From Melioribacteraceae bacterium (lineage in GTDB: Bacteria; Bacteroidota; Ignavibacteria; Ignavibacteriales; Melioribacteraceae), in assembly GCA_022181065.1 (NCBI GenBank), contig BQMY01000085.1, positions 22,985-86,984 of the forward strand: a stretch of 64,000 nt of DNA. The letters are read 5' to 3'. Shown one piece after another: positions 8,480-18,300 of this stretch. The stretch's first letter is position 1. Each line of letters begins with the position of its first letter. A model generated the notes under the pieces. The model was given only the letters and a program-made list of their open reading frames with translations, ran no database searches and was not told where the DNA came from. The position numbers were made by a program, and so were the translations under genes.

Positions 8480-8496
8480 ATTCTTAAATAAGAATT
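8479..8496. promoter_or_regulatory. Inverted repeat at transcription start of kinase gene (candidate operator)
   Basis: AATTCTT-AAAT-AAGAATT is a perfect 7-bp inverted repeat with a 4-nt spacer directly downstream of the -7 element. The core TTCTTAAATAAGAA differs by one base from the core of the repeat at 18882-18903, before the acyl-CoA ligase gene. A common regulator is possible; RNA hairpin formation is the alternative. Confidence 0.4.
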
Positions 8497-8507
8497 GGGA
8501 AGTTTTT

Positions 8508-9422
8508 ATGCAATATTATATTGGAATGGACGGCGGCGGAACCAAAACAAAATGCGTTCTGACTGATGAAAACCTGAAAGTTCTTCACGAATGTTCCGGT
8601 GGTCCTTCTACTTTCATACTAATTGGTGTTGACACAGTATGCAATACCATGTTTGATCTTATAAATGAGTGTATTGAACAGGCGGGAATTACATTCGACC
8701 AGATTGAATCTGCGGTTATCGGCACTACCGGCGCTGGAAGAAGAAGCGACGCTGAAACACTTGAACAAGGATTTACAGATTTTCTAAAATCAAAACAACT
8801 CGCGCTTAAAAAGTTCCGGGTCGAATCTGATGCCCGGATAGCTCTTGAAGGAGCCTTTGGTGGTAACCCGGGATCTATTCTCATAGCCGGAACCGGTTCC
8901 ATTATGTTCGGGAAAGATGAAAGTGGTGAGATCCACAGAGTTGGCGGATTCGGAAGGTTTATCGGTGATGAAGGGAGCGGTTACATGATCGGCAGGAAAG
9001 GTCTGATGGCTGCTGCAAAAAGTTTTGACGGAAGAGGCGCACCAACACTTCTTACCGGATATATCCGTGATGAGTTCGGGATTGATGACCCATCCAAACT
9101 TATAACCGAAATTTACAAGAATAACTTTGATATTGCTTCCGCGGCGCCGCTTGTTATCAGAGCCGCCGAGAACAATGACGAAGTTTGTGAAAATATAATC
9201 GATGAAGAGAGTGACAATCTGATGCTGCACGCCCGGGCAATGAAGAAAAAATTGCAGGTTCCGGGAATGAAAGTAGCACCTATCGGTGGAACAATCTCTA
9301 CAGATAATTATTACGCGAGCAAATTTCGCGAAAAAGTGAGAAAATTTTTACATGAAGTTGAAATTATTCCGGCAAAATATCCTCCGCATATCGGCGCCGT
9401 GATAATGGCGAAAAATTTGTAA
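8508..9422 (+). CDS. BadF/BadG/BcrA/BcrD family kinase, probable N-acetylglucosamine (MurNAc/GlcNAc) kinase
   Basis: This 304-residue ASKHA-fold protein belongs to the BadF/BadG family branch containing N-acetylglucosamine kinases. The phosphate-1 motif DGGGTKTK is at residues 8-15. A second nucleotide-binding motif reads IAGTGSIMFG, and GGFGRFIGDEGSG is a hallmark of GlcNAc kinase-like members. It probably phosphorylates GlcNAc or MurNAc with ATP in the cytosol. The next two genes encode an AmpG-like permease and a NagZ-like hexosaminidase, which fits recycling of cell-wall amino sugars. A GGAAG box precedes the ATG. The exact sugar cannot be decided from the sequence. Confidence 0.8.
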   Translation: MQYYIGMDGGGTKTKCVLTDENLKVLHECSGGPSTFILIGVDTVCNTMFDLINECIEQAGITFDQIESAVIGTTGAGRRSDAETLEQGFTDFLKSKQLALKKFRVESDARIALEGAFGGNPGSILIAGTGSIMFGKDESGEIHRVGGFGRFIGDEGSGYMIGRKGLMAAAKSFDGRGAPTLLTGYIRDEFGIDDPSKLITEIYKNNFDIASAAPLVIRAAENNDEVCENIIDEESDNLMLHARAMKKKLQVPGMKVAPIGGTISTDNYYASKFREKVRKFLHEVEIIPAKYPPHIGAVIMAKNL

Positions 9423-9523
9423 TTGTAGTAGACTTACAAAACAGTATATTGGGTGTAATTTAAATTGCATCCGTGTTAAAAATTTACATCTGACCGTGTT
9501 TATTGAAATTGGGGTTTTAATTT

Positions 9524-11392
9524 ATGGAAAAAAAGAAAAAGGTTAATCCGTGGGCGTGGGTCCCTTCGCTCTATTTCGCGGAAGGAATACCTTATGTTAT
9601 AGTAATGACCGTTTCGGTCATAATGTACAAACGTCTCGGTATCTCCAACACTGATATTGCGCTCTATACCAGCTGGCTATATCTTCCCTGGGTTATCAAA
9701 CCACTCTGGAGCCCGATAGTTGACCTCCTGAAAACCAAACGTTTCTGGATTGTTATCATGCAGCTTTTTGTTGGCGCGGGTCTGGGTGGTGTCGCGTTAA
9801 CTATTCCGGTACCCGGTTTTTTCCAGTTTACCCTCCTTTTCTTCTGGTTACTCGCCTTCAGTTCGGCAACGCACGATATCGCAGCCGACGGTTTTTACAT
9901 GCTCGGACTGAATAAACATGATCAGGCGTTTTTTGTGGGAATCAGGAGTACATTCTACCGTGGAGCGATGATCACGGGTCAGGGTATTTTAATTGTGCTT
10001 GCCGGATTCCTAGAAAGTTCTACCGGTCTTGATCCAATCGACTTGCAGGTGAGTTCAAATCCAAATGTTGGTAAGGTTGAATACATGCTACCTGATTCTG
10101 CCTTTTTCGCGAATCATGGTTCCGAATTTGAAACACTCGACGGTGAATTGAGAATAATCAAATCAACCGATAACCTTGAAGTGGCGACTGTAGAAATCTC
10201 AAATGAAGATTCCGCCACGCTCATTAGTACCATCAAGGATTGGAATATCAGTAATAATTTTTACGAGGCCGAAAAAACTGTTGAGGAGAAAGCCTCCGAA
10301 GCGGGTTGGTGGAGCAATAATATTTCCGACCCTCTCGGTAAAGTAATTCACAATATGTTTGGTCCCGAAGAAATAAAAAAAGCAGTTAGCGCCACAACCG
10401 GTAATCTTGGTGTTATCTATTTTCATCTTTCTCAACAACCTCCCGCGAATGATAACGTTGTACTGAATTTCGGATGGGAAAATGGTGACAAAAGTATTGC
10501 GCTTGTTGAAGGAACCAGATTTACATTCACATCTGAAAACTGGAATAAACCGGCTTTCGCCGTTGTTCAGCTTGACAAAAAATTAAAAACCGTTTCCACC
10601 GCAGGATTTGTAGGGCGAGCGGGTAATATACCACTGGCGTGGGTAATCACGTTTGCTATCCTTGCCGGTATGTTCTTTGTATTTTTCATCTATCACAAAT
10701 TTATGCTTCCTTATCCTGAGTCAGACGTTCCCAACAAGAAGGGAGATAGTATTTTCGGTGAGTTTTTCAAAACTTTTGCCGCATTCTTCAAAAAAGAAAA
10801 AATGGGCGTCGCGATATTTTTCCTTCTTGTTTACAGACTTGGAGAATCACAGCTTGTTAAACTTGCGTCCCCCTTTCTTCTCGATCCCAGAGAAGCAGGC
10901 GGTCTTGGATTGACCACAGGTGAAGTGGGATTCATTTATGGAACATTCGGTATTCTGGCATTAACGATCGGCGGTATCCTCGGTGGTATCCTGGCGGCGC
11001 GTCAGGGTCTGAAATACTGGATGTGGTGGATGGTACTCGCAATGAACCTTCCAAACACTGTTTATGTTTATCTTTCATACGCGGTTCCCGAATCCCAGGT
11101 GCTGGTTACTCTTGCTGTAATGGTTGAACAATTCGGTTACGGATTTGGCTTCACAGCGTATATGCTGTTTATGATCTATATTTCAGAAGGTGAGTACAAA
11201 ACGGCTCACTACGCAATCACTACCGCGTTCATGGCGCTTGGTATGATGATACCCGGAATGATTAGCGGATGGCTTCAGGAACTGATAGGTTATCAGCATT
11301 TCTTTATTTGGGTATTGATTGCAACTGTTCCGGCATTCCTGGCTACGAAAATGATTAAAATCGACCCGGAATTCGGAAAGAAAAACGAATAA
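9524..11392 (+). CDS. ampG: AmpG-like MFS permease with a large extracytoplasmic insertion
   Basis: AmpG permeases import GlcNAc-anhydroMurNAc (muropeptides) across the inner membrane. The 622-residue protein starts with the AmpG-type segment LYFAEGIPYVIV and has SATHDIAADGF in an early helix. Hydrophobic segments cover about 1-165 and 365-620. Between them lie roughly 200 mostly hydrophilic residues (about 166-365), much longer than the usual loop, probably forming a folded domain outside the cytoplasm. The C-terminal half resumes with VYRLGESQLVKLASPFLL. It lies between a sugar kinase and a NagZ fusion, supporting a muropeptide substrate. The downstream gene starts within 15 bp, so they are co-transcribed. 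Confidence 0.8.
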   Translation: MEKKKKVNPWAWVPSLYFAEGIPYVIVMTVSVIMYKRLGISNTDIALYTSWLYLPWVIKPLWSPIVDLLKTKRFWIVIMQLFVGAGLGGVALTIPVPGFFQFTLLFFWLLAFSSATHDIAADGFYMLGLNKHDQAFFVGIRSTFYRGAMITGQGILIVLAGFLESSTGLDPIDLQVSSNPNVGKVEYMLPDSAFFANHGSEFETLDGELRIIKSTDNLEVATVEISNEDSATLISTIKDWNISNNFYEAEKTVEEKASEAGWWSNNISDPLGKVIHNMFGPEEIKKAVSATTGNLGVIYFHLSQQPPANDNVVLNFGWENGDKSIALVEGTRFTFTSENWNKPAFAVVQLDKKLKTVSTAGFVGRAGNIPLAWVITFAILAGMFFVFFIYHKFMLPYPESDVPNKKGDSIFGEFFKTFAAFFKKEKMGVAIFFLLVYRLGESQLVKLASPFLLDPREAGGLGLTTGEVGFIYGTFGILALTIGGILGGILAARQGLKYWMWWMVLAMNLPNTVYVYLSYAVPESQVLVTLAVMVEQFGYGFGFTAYMLFMIYISEGEYKTAHYAITTAFMALGMMIPGMISGWLQELIGYQHFFIWVLIATVPAFLATKMIKIDPEFGKKNE

Positions 11393-11406
11393 CTTTTTTG
11401 GAGCGT

Positions 11407-14298
11407 ATGGTTAAGTTAAAAATTTGGTTCGCGGTATTTCTCATTGTATTGCTTTCAGGCGGAATTTCTTTTTCGGATAGTCACCCGCCGGCTGAAGGAT
11501 CTCTTTTTGAAATAAGTGAAAATTCCAGAATGGCTATCGAAAACATTTTAGCCAATATGACTCTGGAAGAAAAATGCGGACAGTTAATAGTACCATACGC
11601 CTACGCAAAAAACTCGGATGAAAATTCCAGGGACTTAAAACGCCTGATTGAGTTAATTGACAAATTCCATATTGGTGGAATTATGTTCCTTAGCGGTGAT
11701 ATAGAAAATCAGGCGGCTATTTCCAATAAACTACAAAGTATGTCAAATATACCTCTGCTTGTTGCGGCTGATTACGAGCGTGGTATAGGCATGCGTCTTG
11801 AAGATGGAGTGGAATTCCCCTTTAATATGGCGGTTGCCGCAGCTAATGATACCCGTCTTACATATCTAATGGGTAAAATTACCGGAATCCAGGGCAGGGC
11901 GATCGGGGTTCATCAAAATTACGCGCCTATCGTTGATATAAATCATGACCCGCGAAATCCTATTATTAATACACGCGCTTTTTCAGATGATCAGGAAGTA
12001 ATTTCTACTCAGGCAATCGCGTATGTTCAGGGATTGCATGAAGGCGGGATGATCTCCACCGCCAAACATTTCCCGGGGCATGGCGCGACCGACCTCGATT
12101 CTCACAAGGATCTTCCCATTATTCGCTTGAGTGAAAATGAATTTTACATGAACGACCTCGTGCCGTTCCGCAAACTTATAAACTTTGATGTGAAATCTGT
12201 TATGGTTGGGCATCTTGATGTACCCGCATATGAATATCGCGAGGGAATACCCGCCACGCTTAGCGAAAATGTTGTAACAAACCTCCTGAAACGTGACCTC
12301 GGCTTTAAGGGACTTGTAGTTACGGATGCTCTTAATATGCATGCCGTTACCGAAAATTATGAACCTGAAGAGATTGCCGTTGAAGCAATTAAGGCGGGAA
12401 ACGATCTACTTTTGTTTCCGGCTGATGAAGAAAAAACTTTCAACGGATTACTGGCCGCGGTTCGGGGTGGAATTGTTCCTGAATCAAGGATTGACGAATC
12501 AGTCAGAAAAATGCTTACCGCGAAATCGTGGCTCGGGTTATTAAAGGGTGAATCGGTTTACATCGATACTGCACGAATGTACAACATACTTCATAAACCT
12601 GAACATTATCGTCTTGCTGAAGAACTCGCTGAAAAATCTATCACTCTGTTGCGGGATGACAAAAACATATTACCGCTTGAACCACTCGATTATTACGAAA
12701 CTGTTGTTATAAATCTGCTCGATCACCGCTCGAAATGGGATGTTAAGGAAAAACTCTCATTTGAGGAAAAGCTCTCTGAGCATTTCGGATATATAAAATC
12801 ACACTATCTTAATCTGCGCAGCAAAAAAAGAGATTTCAACAGAGCTTTGAGCGCGGCAATGGATGCCGATATAGTATTTCTGCCTGTTTACGTTAACGTA
12901 AAATCTTTCAGTGGCGAAATAACGCTTAATGAAAAATACAAAGAGCTGGTTGATGAAATCACAAAACTGAACAAGCCGGTGATAGTCGTGAGTATTGGTA
13001 ATCCTTATATAATAAGTGATATACCCAACATTCCATTTTACATGTGTACATACGGAAACGCCAAAATTTCTCAATACGCTGCCGCAAATGCCCTTGTGGG
13101 TAAAATACCGTTAAATGGTGTTCTTCCCGTTTCAATACTCGATGCAGGTTATTTTATTGGCGACGGATTTGCGAAAAACTCTGCAGGGCTATGGTTCCAG
13201 AGCGTTGATGCTGATTCCAATTATGATTTCAGCAAAGTTGAAAGCTTAATGAATCAGGCAGTTAAGGATAAAGTTTTCCCCGGGGCAACGCTGCTAGTTG
13301 GGCACAGGAACAGAGTTGTGTTTCATAAAGCTTTCGGGCACTATACCTATGATAAAGAGTCACCGGAAGTAACTACAAATTCCATCTTTGACCTCGCATC
13401 GGTATCAAAAGTGGTCGGTACAACTACCGCCGCCATGCTTCTTTATCAGGATGGGTTGCTTGAACTGGATTACCCTGTCAAATATTATCTTCCCGAATTT
13501 GCTCAAAACGGGAAGCAAAACATAACGATACGGCATCTCCTGTCACACTCATCGGGTTTGCCGGCATTTCGTCCATTTCATTCAATGGGCACAGATTCTG
13601 CGGGTATTATTGAGTTCATCATGAATGCCAGGCCCGAGTTTACACCGGGAACCGAATTTATATACAGCGATCTTGGTATGATAACCATGCAGAAAGTGAT
13701 TGAGCAAATCACCGGTTCACCCTTGGATCAATTTCTTCAGGAGCGGGTTTTTGATCCTCTTAAAATGAGGAAAACATTTTACAATCCGCCCATTGAATAC
13801 AAGGCCGATTGCGTACCTACTGAAAATGATGACTATTTCAGGCACCGTCAATTGCAGGGCACTGTGCATGACGAAACAACCCATATCCTTGGTGGTGTTG
13901 CAGGACACGCAGGGATTTTCTCAACTACAGAAGATTTGGCAAAACTTATTTATCTATACGTAAATAATGGTAAAGCCGGTAAACAACAATTTTTCAGAAA
14001 AGATGTAATTGATACTTTCACATCACTTCAAAACGAATTTAGTACCCGTGCCCTCGGTTGGGATAAAAAATCTCCTGATGGTTACTCTTCCGCCGGCTCA
14101 ATATTTCCTGTAACCGCTTTTGGTCATACAGGATATACAGGAACATCTGTCTGGATAGATCGCGACAAAGGTTTGTTCGTAATATTGCTTACCAACAGAG
14201 TTCAGCCGACGAGAGAAAACAGGAAAATAAGCAGATTCCGCCCGATTATTCATGACGCGATATTCAACGCAACTACTTATTTCCCTGATGAAAACTAA
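11407..14298 (+). CDS. NagZ-like beta-N-acetylhexosaminidase (GH3) fused to a beta-lactamase-fold serine hydrolase
   Basis: The N-terminal half (about 30-560) is glycoside hydrolase family 3. The NagZ motif KHFPGHG is at residues 220-226, followed by the DLDSHKDLP segment, and the probable nucleophile is Asp307 (VVTDALNM). The C-terminal part (about 620-960) is a class C beta-lactamase/esterase fold: S665-V-S-K668 (SxxK), Y753-S-D755 in the place of YxN, and H907-T-G909 in the place of KTG. A signal peptide (KIWFAVFLIVLLSGG) exports it. The ATG at 11407 is chosen because GGAG lies just upstream; a TTG nine bases earlier is possible. It probably removes GlcNAc from peptidoglycan fragments, while the second domain may cleave a peptide or ester. 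Confidence 0.85.
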   Translation: MVKLKIWFAVFLIVLLSGGISFSDSHPPAEGSLFEISENSRMAIENILANMTLEEKCGQLIVPYAYAKNSDENSRDLKRLIELIDKFHIGGIMFLSGDIENQAAISNKLQSMSNIPLLVAADYERGIGMRLEDGVEFPFNMAVAAANDTRLTYLMGKITGIQGRAIGVHQNYAPIVDINHDPRNPIINTRAFSDDQEVISTQAIAYVQGLHEGGMISTAKHFPGHGATDLDSHKDLPIIRLSENEFYMNDLVPFRKLINFDVKSVMVGHLDVPAYEYREGIPATLSENVVTNLLKRDLGFKGLVVTDALNMHAVTENYEPEEIAVEAIKAGNDLLLFPADEEKTFNGLLAAVRGGIVPESRIDESVRKMLTAKSWLGLLKGESVYIDTARMYNILHKPEHYRLAEELAEKSITLLRDDKNILPLEPLDYYETVVINLLDHRSKWDVKEKLSFEEKLSEHFGYIKSHYLNLRSKKRDFNRALSAAMDADIVFLPVYVNVKSFSGEITLNEKYKELVDEITKLNKPVIVVSIGNPYIISDIPNIPFYMCTYGNAKISQYAAANALVGKIPLNGVLPVSILDAGYFIGDGFAKNSAGLWFQSVDADSNYDFSKVESLMNQAVKDKVFPGATLLVGHRNRVVFHKAFGHYTYDKESPEVTTNSIFDLASVSKVVGTTTAAMLLYQDGLLELDYPVKYYLPEFAQNGKQNITIRHLLSHSSGLPAFRPFHSMGTDSAGIIEFIMNARPEFTPGTEFIYSDLGMITMQKVIEQITGSPLDQFLQERVFDPLKMRKTFYNPPIEYKADCVPTENDDYFRHRQLQGTVHDETTHILGGVAGHAGIFSTTEDLAKLIYLYVNNGKAGKQQFFRKDVIDTFTSLQNEFSTRALGWDKKSPDGYSSAGSIFPVTAFGHTGYTGTSVWIDRDKGLFVILLTNRVQPTRENRKISRFRPIIHDAIFNATTYFPDEN

Positions 14299-14301
14299 AT
14301 T

Positions 14302-15210
14302 TTACTGCTGATTAAACAGTACAAAACCTGGAACTTCTACTTCAGTGTAATATACACAGTTGGTTTCATCTTCGGTTATGTACAACGTTTTCATATCTTT
14401 TCCGGCAAATTCAACGTTACTTGGCTTTTTCCCCGGCGCTTTAATTTCTTTCAATACTTTACCATCGGGTGAAATAACGAAAATTGTTCCGGTACCAAAA
14501 TGAGCGACCCATAAATTATGCTCGACATCAAACGCGATTCCATCAGGATCACCACCCGGTAATACTACAAATTCACTTGGTTCACCTACTGTTCCATCAT
14601 CCTTGAACTGAAATTTTAATATTCTGTTTTTTGCCGATTCACACAAATAAAGTTCCTTTTCGTCCGGATGCACAGCTATACCATTGGGGAAACACAAACC
14701 ATCGTATAGCAGCTCAACCTCATTGTTTTCTGCATTGATTCGGAAGAGTCTGCCATCCGGTTTATCAGCACCATACGATTTCGGATCGGAGAAATAAATA
14801 TCACCTTTACTATTGAACGCCAGGTCGTTCGGTCTGTTAAAATGTTCACCTTTGTAACCATCGGCAACAATAAATTCTTCTCCTTCAGGAGTAAATTTTA
14901 ATATTCGCCCATAACCATATTCACATGCATAGAGAAACCCGTCCTTATGGTATGTCATCCCGTTTGTCTGTTTAAAATGTGGCACATCTTCACCAACTGT
15001 GATAAAGACATCCTGCTTATTGGAAACAATCTTCGTTATAAAATCGCCATGGCAATTCGAAACATAAACCGTATTATTTCCATCATAAGCAGGTCCTTCC
15101 GGGAACTTTAATCCCTCTGCCACTTTATGAAAGACGTGATCCTGTGCATTCAGGTTATTGAATTGAAATAGACAAAATATTGTTAGTATAAGAAAGTTGA
15201 TTTTTCGCAT
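14302..15210 (-). CDS. Secreted SMP-30/gluconolactonase family beta-propeller protein
   Basis: This 302-residue protein carries an N-terminal signal peptide (MRKINFLILTIFCLFQF...NAQ), so it is exported. The body is a six-bladed SMP-30/gluconolactonase propeller. Candidate metal ligands are Glu in LKFPEGPAYD, Asn in HFNRPNDLAF and Asp in GDPDGIAFD. Family members hydrolyse lactones or related esters with a divalent cation, but export suggests a substrate outside the cytoplasm. Repeats such as NGMTYHKDGFLYACEYG mark individual blades. It is convergent with the NagZ fusion gene (3-bp gap) and appears to be a single-gene unit. The substrate is unknown. Confidence 0.75.
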   Translation of the reverse strand: MRKINFLILTIFCLFQFNNLNAQDHVFHKVAEGLKFPEGPAYDGNNTVYVSNCHGDFITKIVSNKQDVFITVGEDVPHFKQTNGMTYHKDGFLYACEYGYGRILKFTPEGEEFIVADGYKGEHFNRPNDLAFNSKGDIYFSDPKSYGADKPDGRLFRINAENNEVELLYDGLCFPNGIAVHPDEKELYLCESAKNRILKFQFKDDGTVGEPSEFVVLPGGDPDGIAFDVEHNLWVAHFGTGTIFVISPDGKVLKEIKAPGKKPSNVEFAGKDMKTLYITEDETNCVYYTEVEVPGFVLFNQQ

Positions 15211-15267
15211 AAAATTGCATGCTCCCGTTAATTGAGTATTAATTCGTAATGAGACTGACGTATATAG

Positions 15268-15298
15268 TTTATATATGTATAATATTTTCTTAAATTTG
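15268..15298 (+). promoter_or_regulatory. Candidate promoter of the 1146-residue protein gene
   Basis: TTTA (15268-15271), 19 bases, then TAAATTTG (15291-15298), a full match to the Bacteroidetes -7 element with one mismatch in the -33 element. It is about 50 bases before the ATG. Confidence 0.4.
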
Positions 15299-15347
15299 CG
15301 TTAATTTATTGAAAAAAAATGTTATTTAAAATAAATGAGAAAAGAAT

Positions 15348-18300
15348 ATGGATTTAAAGAGAACCCTGGGCATATACCGTGACGGCAAAACGCCCAACAC
15401 AAAAAGGATGATACAATATATCAACCTCAAGCTGGCAGCACTGGGTGAACCATTCCTTGCTACCAAAAGTGATCAGAAATTTATGGATCTCGCAAAAGAT
15501 CTGATTTCCAACTACCAGGAGAAAAACCGACTCCTAACGAATTATTTGTGTCCGGCTGATCAAAGGATTCAAAATTTCATTGATAATTATTTTTCCGGTA
15601 CAAATATAGACATAAGATTGCCTGAAAGCACTTTTGTGCTGGATTATCACGGACTTGCGCGTGTACTATCCGTACCGCCCGGCAGAGATGATTTCAGCAG
15701 TTCAATAATAAGTTCGTACAGAATTAAACAGGGTGTGCTACATAATCCTGTGAATGATCGCCGAACAACAAAAGGTGTCTTTCATGTGGCTGAAGGCGGT
15801 TTACCGATACCGGAAGATAAAAAAGCTGTTCCTCAAAATACAGTTGCTTACTTGCTTCAGCAGGCTTTAACTCCACCGGATGAGTTAATGGAGCTACCAT
15901 TTACCCACGGGCAGGAAAAAGGAGCTAAAACTTTTGTGTCTCTTTACCTTCGTCCAAAAGTTTCTCCTAATGTAGAAAACTTCGAAGTTGAAAAATCGAT
16001 GGAAATACGCTTTTTTGTTCCCGGAAATCTTGTTTCAAACCTCGATTTTGTTGAATCTATTTTTGGTAACGCCGGCGACCCTTATCTTCCCGAAAACGAT
16101 GCCGCGCTTGATATCGAACATTGGACAGGTCATACAGGTTGTATCATACTGGCTCCTCATCTGACAAAAATCACGAAAAAAGAAGCTGGTCTTCCCAACT
16201 TCAAAGACGCGACCGAACGGCAGAAACGCGACGGTATGTGCTGGAAAAAAGAGAACGAATTATACAATGACGGCGGCGCTTTCAAAGTTACGTTCAGAAC
16301 CGAGGAAGGTAAAATTGTTACAGTAATTGCCGACAACTATTTTGGTTATTCCAAAAAAGAGATAAAAACACAGATCAGTTTCTCTGCCAACCTCTTTGGT
16401 AACGCTGAAGAAGAACACGCAGGTGGCGCGATGGCATTTCCATCATACAATCTGGGAGATGGTTACCGCGCTGATTTTCAGCAGCAGGAACAGGGCCAGG
16501 TTTTTGATGAGGTTAAAGAATTTTATGCCGACAGAATTGAAGTTCAACCGGAAGGTTACGGAATAGACACCAACTATCCTGATATTTACTACATTCCTCG
16601 TGATTCCAAATTTGATCTTCCATCTCAAAAGGTGATTTGGACCAAAGATGACAAGGAACAGTCGATAAAACTTCAACCGCATATCACATATATCTTCCCC
16701 TCAGGTTTTAAGGTAAGGATGTCTAAAAACGCCCAGGTACCTTCATGGCGTCTTGCCGGTACTGTTGCGGAAGGTACATTCTGCCATAAACCGTCAACAG
16801 TTTCCGGTGGCGGTAAATCAGAAATATCCAAATCTATTTCTGATTCTATTATCTATGGACCTTTCTTTGTGGCAAATTTCAAGGAAGATTTCGATAAGGT
16901 TGAGGAGATACTTGGTAAAGATTTTGGAAATCGTTTTAAAGAAAAAATAGAGAAAACAACTCCAAGCCGACCTATTTTAAGCAATTTGCGCTCACTTGGT
17001 TCAGTTATCAAACTCCTTACACCTTCACATGAGTACACCGATAAGTATAATGAATGGCTGAAATCGATCCCTCCATATATAAAAGGACTCGTATTTATTG
17101 TTAAGAGATTTTATCAGGAAGAGTGGGGCGACAACTGGAGAGATAAATTCAGTGTTGATATTATCGACGGTCGCTACGGCAACGAACTAAGATATAACAA
17201 TCGTAAGCTGGTAGCTTCTTATCTGCGTGTCGGTCTCGCAAAAGATGGAGCGTGGAGAACTTACAAACTTCGCCAGGATTACATGGCTGCCGATAAACTA
17301 CAGCTGGAAGATGATATTTCCGCAACTTCTGTTGTACCTCGCGCAGCTCTTAACTATATGAATCCGCAGTATAAGAACAATTCATTCAAGTTTGTGGATA
17401 ACTGCGAAAATCGGTTTTTCCAGCGACCTGACGAAGCAATTCACCGTGGATACGACAAACAGGCTGAAGCTGATATAGCAACTCCGAACACATTTATCTC
17501 AAACTTTGCGCCATTATCTCTTGAGGATGCAGAGGAGATTGTAAATGACGCGATAGGATTCGATAAATATACTGATCCGATCAAAAAATTGATCAAAGGT
17601 GTAATTGAAGATAAAGACTCAACCTACTTTGTTTCTTCATCGCATCCAAGAATTGTTGATGGTAAACCTTCCAAAAATATGCGTTACCTTCAGACACGCA
17701 GCGATCTCCTGTCAGAAAAGGAGAGCTACATTGCTGAAATGGGTATGCGTCTTCACAGAAGGATAAGACCCGAAGAACCGCTTTACGCTCCGGTAAACGC
17801 AGTTCTTTCAGGAAGAAGAAATAATCCTCCCGAACCCGGTATCAGACCTCTGGCGGTATATAATCCTATTCACTATCAGGAATACCCCGAATTGTTCATG
17901 GATTATGTGTGTAGCCTTACCGGTAAATCACCTTCTACTACAGGAGCAGGTTCTGAAGGGGCGTTGACAAAAGGTCCTTTCAACGCGTTACTCCCTGTAA
18001 CTGATCTGAATAACGCTCTTGTTTCATTTATTTTGACAGACTATGCCGGCTTCACTACCGCGGCAGGTTATGTTGGACCCAATTACCGGGTTGATCATGA
18101 TATAAGTCTGTTAATTCCGGAAATCTGGTCACGCCTCAGTGAACACGAGAGAGACCCTGAATTTATGATTCAGGAAGGTTATCTCGAAAAACTGGAAGAT
18201 TTTGAGCATAATGGACAGAAAGTGCTCGCAAGTCGTCTGGGATACAGAATAACCCAGAAATTTGTACATACATATTTTGGAAGAGTATTCGAAAACCCGA

